64,000 nt of DNA. It comes from Bacteroidales bacterium (lineage in GTDB: Bacteria; Bacteroidota; Bacteroidia; Bacteroidales; UBA3824). Of this stretch, positions 50,302-58,434 are shown in pieces. Every line of letters starts with the position of its first letter. Positions within the stretch are counted from its first letter, which is position 1. Where the stretch lies: the NCBI GenBank assembly GCA_017541145.1, contig JAFXZT010000154.1:1-64000 (forward strand). Direction: 5' to 3'. Below the pieces are notes generated by a model. It had not been told where the DNA came from. It saw only the letters and a program-made list of their open reading frames with translations, and made no database searches. A program made the translations under genes and the position numbers.

Positions 50302-51183
50302 ATGGCTGATATTTTAGTTAATATTACACTTATTATCATTATGGTTGGAATTGGTATGTCGTTGACATTCACCGATTTCAAAAATGTTTTTGTATTTCCG
50401 AAATCCATATTTACGGGAATTGGCAGTCAACTTTTGATTTTGCCGGCATTTTCATTTTTGTTGGCATATTTGGCGCCGCTTTCTTCGTTTGAAAAACTTG
50501 GAATCGTGCTTATTGCGCTTTGCCCGGTTGGTACTACAAGTAATATTTTGGTTCACTTGTTCCGTGGCAATACCGCGCTATCTATCTCTATGACAATTGT
50601 TAACAGTTTGATGAGTCCGTTTACCATTCCGTTTATAATTACTGTGGCAGCATCATTTTTTGTTAACGAAAGTGCAGATGTAAATATCTCGTTTTCAGAC
50701 AGTTTTGTGCATATTTTGTTGATGGTGATTTTACCTGCATTTTGTGGACTTATGATTAAACATTATTTGCCCAAAATTGCGGATACTCTCAGTTCGCCTT
50801 TGAAATGGATTTTGCCGTTGATGTTGTTGATTGTTTTTACAATTAAAATATTTTTCGGTTCTAACAATTCGGTATGTCATCCGTTAACATTTTCCGAAAC
50901 ACTTTACATCGCTCCGTTTGTTTTGTTATTGAATATTGGCGGGATGTACGGCGGATTTTTCATAGCAAAAGGATTTAGTCTTAACAAGCCGTCACAACTT
51001 ACTGTTGCTATTGAAACCGGATTGCAAAATACAGCACTTGCACTTTCTGTCGCAACTACTTTACCGAATTCGTGCGAAATTGAAAAGCCGGTTTTGGTTT
51101 ATGCGATGTTGACTTTTTTTACTGCTGTTGTTTTCTTGTTGATTCATTCTGATATGAAAATCAAGGATTTCCTGAAAAAATAG
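50302..51183 (+). CDS. bile acid:sodium symporter family (BASS) transporter
   Basis: 293 residues with about nine to ten spans. LIALCPVGTTSNILVHLFRGNTALSISMT holds the conserved crossing motif between spans (here CPVGTTSN with S/T and Asn), and IETGLQNTALALSV is the second crossing region with the EXGXQN pattern. These are the sodium- and substrate-binding sites of the BASS family, which carries bile acids, pantoate, pyruvate and other organic anions. The true substrate in this organism is unknown. A terminator follows at 51199. Confidence 0.87.
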   Translation: MADILVNITLIIIMVGIGMSLTFTDFKNVFVFPKSIFTGIGSQLLILPAFSFLLAYLAPLSSFEKLGIVLIALCPVGTTSNILVHLFRGNTALSISMTIVNSLMSPFTIPFIITVAASFFVNESADVNISFSDSFVHILLMVILPAFCGLMIKHYLPKIADTLSSPLKWILPLMLLIVFTIKIFFGSNNSVCHPLTFSETLYIAPFVLLLNIGGMYGGFFIAKGFSLNKPSQLTVAIETGLQNTALALSVATTLPNSCEIEKPVLVYAMLTFFTAVVFLLIHSDMKIKDFLKK

Positions 51184-51198
51184 ATGTCAAAATAAAAA

Positions 51199-51240
51199 AA
51201 TATCCCCGTAAATTGAAATTAATTTACGGGGATATTTTAT
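51199..51240 (+). terminator. bidirectional intrinsic terminator
   Basis: AATATCCCCGTAAATT pairs perfectly with AATTTACGGGGATATT (16 bp) between the convergent BASS transporter and sensor genes, with T-runs on both strands. Confidence 0.9.
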
Positions 51241-51257
51241 AATTTTTTTTCAGCGGT

Positions 51258-53606
51258 TTAGAAAAATTCGCCGCCTTCTTCGTTGTTAATTATTTCTTCG
51301 GTGCTAATCAAAGAATGTTCCAACTGCGTGTAAACCAAGATCTTATATATTTTTCCGTAATAATTTTGTATCGGAGAATATGTTTCCACGATGTTGTAAA
51401 CAAAATCCTTGATTTTTATAGTTTTCTTTACGATTTGCTGTCTTCCTAAACGAAGTTGCAACCAGAAATTTTCTTCTTCAGTTTTCAGACTTGATTTTAT
51501 TTCGTCATAAAGTCGTTGATTGTTGTTTACCACTGCGTCAACCGATTTGCCAAAGAAATCTCTTGCTTTTGCATTGAGATTTTTGAGAGTTCCGTCCGGT
51601 TCGTATTCTCGAAGAATAATCAACGTATTAAGAATTTCGTTGGTTTGTGTATATTCGTCAGTTGTCTTTTGCATTTCCTCTTGAGAAGATCTCATTGCTT
51701 CCATGTTCTGACGCATTTCTTCTTCTTGTGATGAAAGTTCTTCTGATTGTACTTTCAATTCTTGCAACAATTTGTTGGTTCTGATATTGATTTTTACAGT
51801 TGCAATTGTTGATGCAATACTGTTACCTACTTCTTCTACAAATTGTTGTTTGTAATCTTCTATCTTGTTGAAACTTGCGATTTCTGCTACGGCGTAAATT
51901 TCGTTGTTGAATTTAAACGGTACAATCAACAAATATTGCGGACTTTTTTCGCCCAAACCGGAAGTGATATTGATGTAATCTTCCGGTAAGTTGCTGATAT
52001 AGATGCTTTCGCGTTCCAAAATACAGCGTCCGATAAGTCCGACTCCGGGTTCAACTTTTTTCTTTAGGATTTTTCTGATATTGTAAGCGTATCCGGCGGT
52101 TAGTTCAAAGAAAATATGGTCTTTGGAATCGTTGTTTACAACAAACAATCCGCCTTGATTTGCTCCAACATATTTTACAAGATTACTAATGATATTGAAA
52201 GAAAAATCTGCCATATCGTTGTTGTATTCACGGAGAATATCGCCGAATTTTGCAGTTCCTTCTGTAATCCAGTTGGCTTTGCGGTCTTGTTCCTGACGTT
52301 CTTCTCCTTCCTTGCTTGCTTGTTTCAAACTGTTTCTCATACTGATAAGTGAAGATCCGAGTTCGTCGTTTTCGCTCAGCGGTTTGAAATGTGCATCCAA
52401 ATTTCCTTTTCCGATTTCCTCTGCGAAAAGTACGGCTTTGTCAAGACCTTTTTTTAAATTGTTCAGTGAAGTTCCGATTTTGTTAAGTTCTTCAGTATTA
52501 TTCGCTTCCATTTGTGAGACGGCTTGAAAATTACCGATTGCCAATTGTTCAAGTGTATCGCCGACTTTTTTCAGAAAGTTTACTACGGTTGCGGTTCTTG
52601 TGTAGATAAACAGTCCAAGTAAAAATAATCCGATTATAATAATGAAGATTGTAGCCGAAAATTGTGAATTTGTTTGTTTTTGGATATTTTCCATTGGGAT
52701 TGTAGAAATCAAAATCCATTTGTTTTCAAAAATTTGGTTTTCGATTCTTGTTCCGCAAAGTAATATTTTTTGTCCTAATGTATCTTTTACTATTATATTT
52801 GCAAATCCGGTAGAATCAATATCGGCTTTTACTTCATAAAATTGATTAGCTACGATTTTCATCAAATCGTTTTTCTCGCCGGTTATCGAAATAGAAGTTC
52901 CGGCAAATTGTCCGTTGTTGGTGAGAATAAACGATGCGTTGCTTTCGTAACTGATTGAGTTTTTAACCATATTGTTGAAAATCTCAACTTCCAAATCACC
53001 GCTTACCAATGCACAGAAATTGTTTTCATTGTCGAAAACCGGCATTAAAATAGTGGATTTGTAAATCGGCTTAATATTCGGATTTTCAGGATCTTCGCTT
53101 ACAATTCCGGTAATTTGTTCTTTACCGTTGACTTTTGTTCTGTAATAGTTGCTCGAAAAGTCGTCGCCGTGAAGGTTGGTATCGGCTATACTGTATCTTA
53201 CGCTACCATCGCCGCGCTCAAATGCATAAACTCTTCGTCCAAACGAATTAGACCATGTGGGATCTATTAGTCCCAATTCCCACGAAATTTTGATATTGTC
53301 AAAATCCGAATTGTTTTCAAGAAATCTGTAAACTGCTGATTTATAGATTTCTATTCTTTGAGATTCGGTTACGATTTCAGTACCGGAAACCGATGCCGCC
53401 AATGCTCTTAATGCGCTCAAATCTTTGTTGAGTGAATTGTTGATTTTTAGGGCTGTGTTGGTTTCGGTTTCGCGAATGATTTTAGTGATGGCTTTTTCGT
53501 TTGCCCTTGTTGCATAATAATTTAAGTAACCTGTTGATGCAATGTAAATTACAGAGGCTACTGTTAAGATGTATAATAGTAATTTTATTTGAAGTTTTAT
53601 TTTCAT
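51258..53606 (-). CDS. Cache-HAMP-GAF sensor protein with coiled coil and PAS domain, no output domain seen
   Basis: 782 residues. Membrane span 1 at about 8-28, a large dCache-like periplasmic domain (about 40-310) with WSNSFGRRVYAFERGDGS, span 2 (IFIIIIGLFLLGLFIYTR, about 320-340), HAMP region, GAF domain (about 470-610, VEPGVGLIGRCILERESIYI and LLIVPFKFNNEIYAVAEIAS), the coiled coil SEELSSQEEEMRQNMEAM and a PAS-like C-terminus (about 665-770). No HATPase, GGDEF, PP2C or chemotaxis signalling domain can be seen. Signals may go to a partner protein, as in other Bacteroidota systems of this type. The unlinked SpoIIE phosphatase at 42623 is a candidate only. Confidence 0.83.
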   Translation of the reverse strand: MKIKLQIKLLLYILTVASVIYIASTGYLNYYATRANEKAITKIIRETETNTALKINNSLNKDLSALRALAASVSGTEIVTESQRIEIYKSAVYRFLENNSDFDNIKISWELGLIDPTWSNSFGRRVYAFERGDGSVRYSIADTNLHGDDFSSNYYRTKVNGKEQITGIVSEDPENPNIKPIYKSTILMPVFDNENNFCALVSGDLEVEIFNNMVKNSISYESNASFILTNNGQFAGTSISITGEKNDLMKIVANQFYEVKADIDSTGFANIIVKDTLGQKILLCGTRIENQIFENKWILISTIPMENIQKQTNSQFSATIFIIIIGLFLLGLFIYTRTATVVNFLKKVGDTLEQLAIGNFQAVSQMEANNTEELNKIGTSLNNLKKGLDKAVLFAEEIGKGNLDAHFKPLSENDELGSSLISMRNSLKQASKEGEERQEQDRKANWITEGTAKFGDILREYNNDMADFSFNIISNLVKYVGANQGGLFVVNNDSKDHIFFELTAGYAYNIRKILKKKVEPGVGLIGRCILERESIYISNLPEDYINITSGLGEKSPQYLLIVPFKFNNEIYAVAEIASFNKIEDYKQQFVEEVGNSIASTIATVKINIRTNKLLQELKVQSEELSSQEEEMRQNMEAMRSSQEEMQKTTDEYTQTNEILNTLIILREYEPDGTLKNLNAKARDFFGKSVDAVVNNNQRLYDEIKSSLKTEEENFWLQLRLGRQQIVKKTIKIKDFVYNIVETYSPIQNYYGKIYKILVYTQLEHSLISTEEIINNEEGGEFF

Positions 53607-53716
53607 TTTCGTGTGTTGTTTATGCTTTTAATGCAATCTTTGTGCCTTTTTATGCCGTTTTAAAATTACTATTTATCATTCTAATTTACAAAAAAAAAAT
53701 CTCTTTTTTACAAAAA

Positions 53717-53747
53717 AAAAACAGTCTCTTAAAACGGGTCTGTTTTT
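53717..53747 (-). terminator. intrinsic terminator of the FadL-type gene
   Basis: On the minus strand AAAACAG ... CTGTTTT with a 15-base loop followed by a long T stretch. Confidence 0.6.
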
Positions 53748-53768
53748 ATGCTGTTAATTTTTTGTCTG

Positions 53769-55265
53769 TTAGAATCTTAAACCTACTGTTGCGAGGATAT
53801 ACAGATATCTGTTGTCCAAATTGAATGTTTGTACATATTGTTTGTCATTTGAACAATACAACATCTGATTTTTGTTGTTGTAAATATGATATGTTGCAGT
53901 AAGGTCAACAAAATAATTTTGATCGCCGATGCCGATACCAAGTGAAGCTACTTGACGCTGTATATCGTTTTGCCACTCTTTGCATGGATTGCCGTAAATT
54001 GCGTATCCGCCACGAAGTGCAATATTAGGTGTCAATTTTACTTCTGCTCCTAATCTTACGTTTTGAGTTTTTTGGAACTTTTCTTTTATTGCTTGGTTTT
54101 GATCGTCAAATGATTCACTATCAAAATCTTCTGCTACATATTTTATTTTTGTGTAGTCAACATATTCATATTCCAAACTCAGCAATCCGATATTTGGTAC
54201 TACAAATGCTGCTGAGAGAATACCTTTGAATGGTGTATTTAGTTTGAAATTAAATGAATTTTTGTCAGATTCATTTCCGAATTTAGTTTTGCCTTCTTCT
54301 AATTCGATGTCGTATCTGGCTTCGCAAGTTGTATAATATTTGTCGTTTATACTATACCAAGTAGGAGTGTGGATTGCAGCGCCAAATCTCAAGAAGTTAA
54401 CCGGTTTTACGATTACTCCGGCTTTGAGGTTTACGCCTGTTCCGTCGTCTTCTATACATGTTTTGTAGTCGAAGTTTTCAAACGGTACGATGTTGTTTCT
54501 GTCGTCTTCGCTATAGATTGAAGTGCTTTTGAATCTGATTGTTTGGATACCAAGACTTGCACCGAAGTATACTTTGTCATTGTAGTTGCCGGAAATTGCA
54601 AAATCCCAAACATTGATTCCGCCTTTGTTTGTTAAAGTACGTTTTTGTTCAGCTCTTTTGTTTGTTCCTGATCCTATATTGCGCCAACCTTTATCGTATG
54701 GAGTGTTATAGGAATTAGGGTTGTCATCATTGAGCAGGTATGTATCGTAGCCGGCGTATTCTCTGAATTGCTCCAATTCATCGTGGTAAATTCCTTCAGC
54801 ATTGTTACGCCAAGCGTCTAAGATTGAGCTGGTGTTTGTGCGAGAGATAAATCTTTCGTTGCCGTTGAAATCCATAAGACGATTGTACGAGATTCCCCAA
54901 GCAAAACCTTTGAAACCGTTGCTGTTGTCGTCGTATTTTGCTGATACTACGCCGAAATTTGCAATTTTGAACGAAAATCTGTCATCGTTTCCAATTGAAC
55001 CGTCCATCGCTGTAGTTTCTGAACTGAGGTTGCTGACAAGTGGTGTGATTGTCATTTCGCCTTTTTTGTAGATTGCGATTCCGGCGGGATTGGTTGAAAG
55101 GCAAGAAAGGTCACCGCCTAATGCTCCGAATGCTCCGCCCATTGCGGCTGATCTTGCTGTTCCCTGTTGATATGTTTGTGAGAATCTTAATGCGTCGTAT
55201 TCGTCTTGAGCAAATGATGCTGCTGTAATTAATGTTAAAGGAATTATGAGTAAACTTCTTTTCAT
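53769..55265 (-). CDS. outer-membrane transport protein of the FadL/OmpP1/TodX family
   Basis: 498 residues with a signal peptide (ends SFAQ). The N-terminal GTARSAAMGGAFGALGGDLSCLSTNPAGIAIYKKGEMTITP is the hatch region of FadL-type proteins, containing the typical NPAG motif. Many beta strands follow (FAWGISYNRLMDF, YFGASLGIQTIRFKS, NIALRGGYAIYG), and the C-terminal strand is RYLYILATVGLRF ending in Phe. These porins let hydrophobic molecules through the outer membrane; in Bacteroidota relatives also serve T9SS (PorV) or fatty-acid uptake. It lies 100 bases after the Ser/Gly-rich lipoprotein on the same strand, separated by a hairpin. Confidence 0.85.
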   Translation of the reverse strand: MKRSLLIIPLTLITAASFAQDEYDALRFSQTYQQGTARSAAMGGAFGALGGDLSCLSTNPAGIAIYKKGEMTITPLVSNLSSETTAMDGSIGNDDRFSFKIANFGVVSAKYDDNSNGFKGFAWGISYNRLMDFNGNERFISRTNTSSILDAWRNNAEGIYHDELEQFREYAGYDTYLLNDDNPNSYNTPYDKGWRNIGSGTNKRAEQKRTLTNKGGINVWDFAISGNYNDKVYFGASLGIQTIRFKSTSIYSEDDRNNIVPFENFDYKTCIEDDGTGVNLKAGVIVKPVNFLRFGAAIHTPTWYSINDKYYTTCEARYDIELEEGKTKFGNESDKNSFNFKLNTPFKGILSAAFVVPNIGLLSLEYEYVDYTKIKYVAEDFDSESFDDQNQAIKEKFQKTQNVRLGAEVKLTPNIALRGGYAIYGNPCKEWQNDIQRQVASLGIGIGDQNYFVDLTATYHIYNNKNQMLYCSNDKQYVQTFNLDNRYLYILATVGLRF

Positions 55266-55305
55266 ATTGGTTAAATTTTTTTAGTTTGTTAAATTTGGTT
55301 TGTTC

Positions 55306-55341
55306 TAAAAAATGCTGATATATTTTCATATACCAGCATTT
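55306..55341 (-). terminator. hairpin between the repeat lipoprotein and the FadL-type gene
   Basis: On the minus strand AAATGCTGGTATA pairs with TATATCAGCATTT and is followed by six T. It probably separates the two transcription units or attenuates read-through. Confidence 0.7.
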
Positions 55342-55365
55342 CTAAAAATTTATTTTTTCGTAATT

Positions 55366-56622
55366 CTATCGGTGTCCGCTTGAGTGACCTGATGAACCTG
55401 AGCGTCCGCTTGAAGAACTGCTTGATGAGCTTGAACCGCTTCTGCCACTGTAGCTTGAGCCGGAAGAACTGCTTGAACTTCTGCCGGAATAGCCGCTGCT
55501 TGATGAACCTGAACGTCCTGAGTATGAGCTGCTGCTGTTTGATGAATTGTAGCCGCTCTTAGAACTGCTTGAACCGCTGCGTCCTGAATAACTGCTTGAG
55601 CTTGAACTGCTTCTGCCGCTATAATTGCTTGATGAATTGGATCCGCTTCTGCCTGAATAGCTGTTGGAGCTTGATCCGCTTCTGCCGCTATAGTTGTTTG
55701 AAGAGCTTGAGCCGCTGCGACCTGAATAGCTGTTGGAAGTAGTTGAACCGGTTTTTGATGATGAGCCGGATGAATAACTTCCGCTTCTGCCTGAGTAGCT
55801 TTCAGAACGTGTTGCACCGTTTTTAGAACTATTTGAAGATCCTGAAGTGTAGCTTGAGCTTGTGGCTCTGCTATTAGAATTGTTGTAATAGCTGCCGTTT
55901 TTGCTTGAAGATCCGGAATTGCTTCTGCCGCTGTGCGAGTAAATTCTGCTGTTGTTAGAACTTGTCATGCTGCTGCGGTGACCGTAACTTTGGTAGCTGT
56001 TGTTACCGTAGATTCGGTTGTGATCCATAGCATAATGATGGTCGAAACTGCTGCGTCCGTAGTGATGATGGTATCCCCAATCGCTCCAGCACGGATCATA
56101 ATAGTGGTGATGATAACCGTACCAGCCGTAGCCGTAATACGGATCGCCCCAATAAGAATAGTGGTAAGGCAATCCCCAGCCGCCGTGCCAATAATAAGAA
56201 TTGTAGCTCCAACCAAAACTCCAATACCAATCGTAATACCATGGTTCGTAGACTGTTACATCATAGTAACTGCCGCCATAGTAAGGACGGTGAAATCTGT
56301 AGATTCTTGTAGTATAGCTGTCGTCGATTACAATATCGGTAGATTCGTTGCTTTGTGACGAATAATTTTTGTAATCTGAAGATTCACCATCGTAAACATA
56401 AACATCATTGTCTTCTGAGGCTTTTGATTGAGCAGCCTCGTTGTTAGAGTTTGGTGTTTGTTGTTGACTGTGTACTACAGTTGTTGGAGTTTTTACACCA
56501 TATACATCATCATTGTATTCGGTTGTGCTTGTTGTGTTAAGAACTGCGCAGGAGTTGAGTAACGCCATTTCAGCTACGAAAATCGAGCCGCCAAGCAATC
56601 CTAAATAATTTAATGCTTTCAT
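55366..56622 (-). CDS. Tyr/His/Trp-rich lipoprotein with Ser-Gly-Arg repeat tail
   Basis: 418 residues. The lipobox lies at LLNSC (about 21-25). The middle (about 105-210) is extraordinarily rich in Tyr, Trp, His and Gly (YDWYWSFGWSYNSYYWHGG, GWYGYHHHYYDPCW). From about residue 269 to the end the protein is a low-complexity tail of about a dozen YSGRSGSSSS-type units. No catalytic motif. Serine-rich repeats of this sort act as stalks or glycosylated linkers elsewhere, and aromatic-His stretches bind metals or carbohydrates; both are inference. It lies upstream of the FadL-type gene. Frames 55350-55817 and 55965-56216 on this strand are shadows of the repeats. Confidence 0.8.
   Translation of the reverse strand: MKALNYLGLLGGSIFVAEMALLNSCAVLNTTSTTEYNDDVYGVKTPTTVVHSQQQTPNSNNEAAQSKASEDNDVYVYDGESSDYKNYSSQSNESTDIVIDDSYTTRIYRFHRPYYGGSYYDVTVYEPWYYDWYWSFGWSYNSYYWHGGWGLPYHYSYWGDPYYGYGWYGYHHHYYDPCWSDWGYHHHYGRSSFDHHYAMDHNRIYGNNSYQSYGHRSSMTSSNNSRIYSHSGRSNSGSSSKNGSYYNNSNSRATSSSYTSGSSNSSKNGATRSESYSGRSGSYSSGSSSKTGSTTSNSYSGRSGSSSSNNYSGRSGSSSNSYSGRSGSNSSSNYSGRSSSSSSSYSGRSGSSSSKSGYNSSNSSSSYSGRSGSSSSGYSGRSSSSSSGSSYSGRSGSSSSSSSSSGRSGSSGHSSGHR
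55369..55820 (-). repeat. coding tandem repeats (SGRSGSSSS units)
   Basis: About a dozen imperfect units of roughly 8-13 codons, each containing (Y)SGRSG followed by Ser/Asn. Unit length varies, which suggests growth and loss by slippage. The codons for Ser vary among AGC, TCA and TCC, so the protein sequence rather than the DNA is conserved. Confidence 0.8.
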
Positions 56623-56817
56623 TTTTATAATCCTCCTGATTATTGTGTTTGGGTTAATATTTTTAGTTTTATTCTTTAGACGTATGTAATGCCGATAAGT
56701 GAATTAAAATTCTGTTAAAAAATATTAAATTCTAAGTTCAAAATTATAGAATCGTAATTAAATCCCGCTTTTATAATTTTGAACTTATACATTTTAGGAA
56801 GAATTTCCGGAATATTT

Positions 56818-57669
56818 TTATTCTATAGCTTTCAAACTCATATCCAGAGACTTAATCTGGTGAGTAAGAGCGCCAACCGAAATATAATCAACACCGGTAA
56901 GAGCATAATCTCTCAAAGTTTCGAGAGTAATACCGCCGGAAGATTCTGTTTCGTATTTGCCGCCGATAAGTTTTACAGCTTCGCGAGTTTGTTCAAGGTT
57001 AAAATTATCGAGCATAATTCTCTTAATGCCACCCACTTCCATAGCTTCACGAATTTCGTCAAGGTTGCGGGTTTCAATTTCGATTTCCAAATTTTTACCT
57101 TTTTCTTTACAATATTTTTGAGCCGCGAGAATTGCATTTTTGATACCGCCGGCAAAATCCACGTGGTTGTCCTTGATAAGAATCATGTCAAACAAACCGA
57201 TTCTATGGTTGACACCGCCACCGATTTTCACTGCATTTTTTTCCAAAAGTCTCAAACCCGGAGTTGTTTTTCTCGTGTCCAAAACTTTGGTATGAAGGTC
57301 AGCAATTTTTTCGGCATAAACATGAGTTTGAGTAGCTACGCCGCTGAGTCTTTGCATAAAATTCAAAACAAGACGTTCTGCTTGCAAAATGGAAATTACA
57401 TTTCCGGTAACGATAAAAGCGATATCACCTTTTTTAACCGGAGTTCCGTTCTGAAGTTTTACATCCACTTTCAGCGACGGATCAATTGCCTTAAAAACTT
57501 TTAATGCAACATCTACGCCTGCCAAAATTCCGTCTTGCTTGATAATCAAGCGGGCTGCGCCTTGTTCGTCGTGAGGTATTGTTGACAAAGAAGTGTGATC
57601 TCCGTCGCCCAAATCTTCTGCAATGGCGATTTCAATCAATTCATCTTCAAGTTCTTCTAATTTTTTCAT
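56818..57669 (-). CDS. nadC: nicotinate-nucleotide pyrophosphorylase (carboxylating)
   Basis: Makes nicotinate mononucleotide from quinolinate and PRPP with loss of CO2 in de novo NAD synthesis. 283 residues: IAEDLGDGDHTS (about 15-26), LNFMQRLSGVATQT, LDTRKTTPGLRLLEKNAVKIGGGVNHRIGLFDMILIKDNHV with the substrate-binding Arg and Lys residues, IEIETRN, IMLDNFN and YISVGALTHQIKSLDMSLK. With pncA and pncB at 5-7 kb, the organism has both the de novo entry and the salvage entry to NAD. It follows a DUF4783 gene by 103 bases with a hairpin between. Confidence 0.95.
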   Translation of the reverse strand: MKKLEELEDELIEIAIAEDLGDGDHTSLSTIPHDEQGAARLIIKQDGILAGVDVALKVFKAIDPSLKVDVKLQNGTPVKKGDIAFIVTGNVISILQAERLVLNFMQRLSGVATQTHVYAEKIADLHTKVLDTRKTTPGLRLLEKNAVKIGGGVNHRIGLFDMILIKDNHVDFAGGIKNAILAAQKYCKEKGKNLEIEIETRNLDEIREAMEVGGIKRIMLDNFNLEQTREAVKLIGGKYETESSGGITLETLRDYALTGVDYISVGALTHQIKSLDMSLKAIE

Positions 57670-57710
57670 TTTTTGATTATTTACTGTGTGTTTGTTAGCG
57701 GCAAATATAT

Positions 57711-57746
57711 AAAAAAAGTCAGAACTATAAAAAATAATTCTGACTT
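57711..57746 (-). terminator. intrinsic terminator between DUF4783 and nadC
   Basis: AAGTCAGAA (57716-57724) pairs with TTCTGACTT (57738-57746); on the minus strand the stem runs into T residues. The next bases (57702-57709 on the minus strand, TATATTTG) look like the -7 element of nadC. Confidence 0.75.
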
Positions 57747-57772
57747 ACTTCAATCTGATTTTTCTCAAAATT

Positions 57773-58150
57773 CTAGTAGACATACAAGCCTGTAATAACA
57801 GCCTGATTATTAACTGTTTTTAGCGTGTAGTTTACTTTATATGATTTACCTTCGGATGTTGTCATTACGCCGCTGATATAATTTCTGTTGTTGTCGCTAA
57901 CGTAATCCGATGGTTTGTTTTGTCTGAAAAACTCTTGCAACACTTTGGTTGCTTGACTTTTAGAACAATAATTTTGTGAATTTTGTAAATTTAATTCCAT
58001 TTCCGGTGCAAAATACACCGCAAGATTTTCCGTATTACCGGAACTGATAGCCTTATTAATTTCAACCGAAGTATTGTCTGTTTGTCCGAGAAATAGTAAA
58101 CTCGATGCACAAAACAATCCTATTGCCAATAAATACATTGCTCGTTTCAT
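57773..58150 (-). CDS. DUF4783 domain protein
   Basis: 125 residues. N-terminal signal or anchor (MYLLAIGLFCASSLLFLG). The rest is a small alpha+beta domain with NTENLAVYFAPEMELNLQNSQN, SKSQATKVLQEFFRQNKPSDYV and YKVNYTLKTVNNQAVITGLYVY, the pattern of DUF4783, an NTF2-like family of Bacteroidota of unknown role. It is encoded next to nadC, an arrangement I recall from other members of the phylum. Periplasmic. Confidence 0.8.
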   Translation of the reverse strand: MKRAMYLLAIGLFCASSLLFLGQTDNTSVEINKAISSGNTENLAVYFAPEMELNLQNSQNYCSKSQATKVLQEFFRQNKPSDYVSDNNRNYISGVMTTSEGKSYKVNYTLKTVNNQAVITGLYVY

Positions 58151-58359
58151 AATTCTTTGTAAAATTTAGTTGTTGTTGTTAAATCAGTTTTCATCATGCC
58201 CATTTGCAACAACTGTTCCAAACGAAGAAGTTTTTCCAAAAAAATGTATTTTGATTTCTGTCTGCCTTGATTTTTAATTTGTTATTTATTTTGTCTTTAT
58301 TTGACATTTCTTAGATTACCTCGGTTGTCTATTGTTCGGAAAAAAAATTGTTGATGAAA

Positions 58360-58406
58360 AAAAGAGACTGTTATGAAAAAAATTAAACTTTTCCATGACA
58401 GTCTCC
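58360..58406 (-). terminator. intrinsic terminator of the MFS-PlsC fusion gene
   Basis: On the minus strand GAGACTGT ... ACAGTCTC, with inner pairs CATGGAAAA/TTTTTCAT, followed by seven T. The remaining spacer 58151-58359 is AT-rich with nothing I can name. Confidence 0.8.
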
Positions 58407-58434
58407 CGTATTTTGACATTATTTTATTTTGATT

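Noticed and set aside
55350..55817. 155-codon Ala/Gln/His-rich frame opposite in phase to the Ser-rich lipoprotein
   Set aside because: Produced by reading the Ser-Gly-Arg repeat in another phase; composition is a direct consequence of repeated codons.
56779..57504. 241-codon plus-strand frame antisense to nadC
   Set aside because: NadC has clear family motifs on the minus strand; the plus-strand frame is a shadow without homology.
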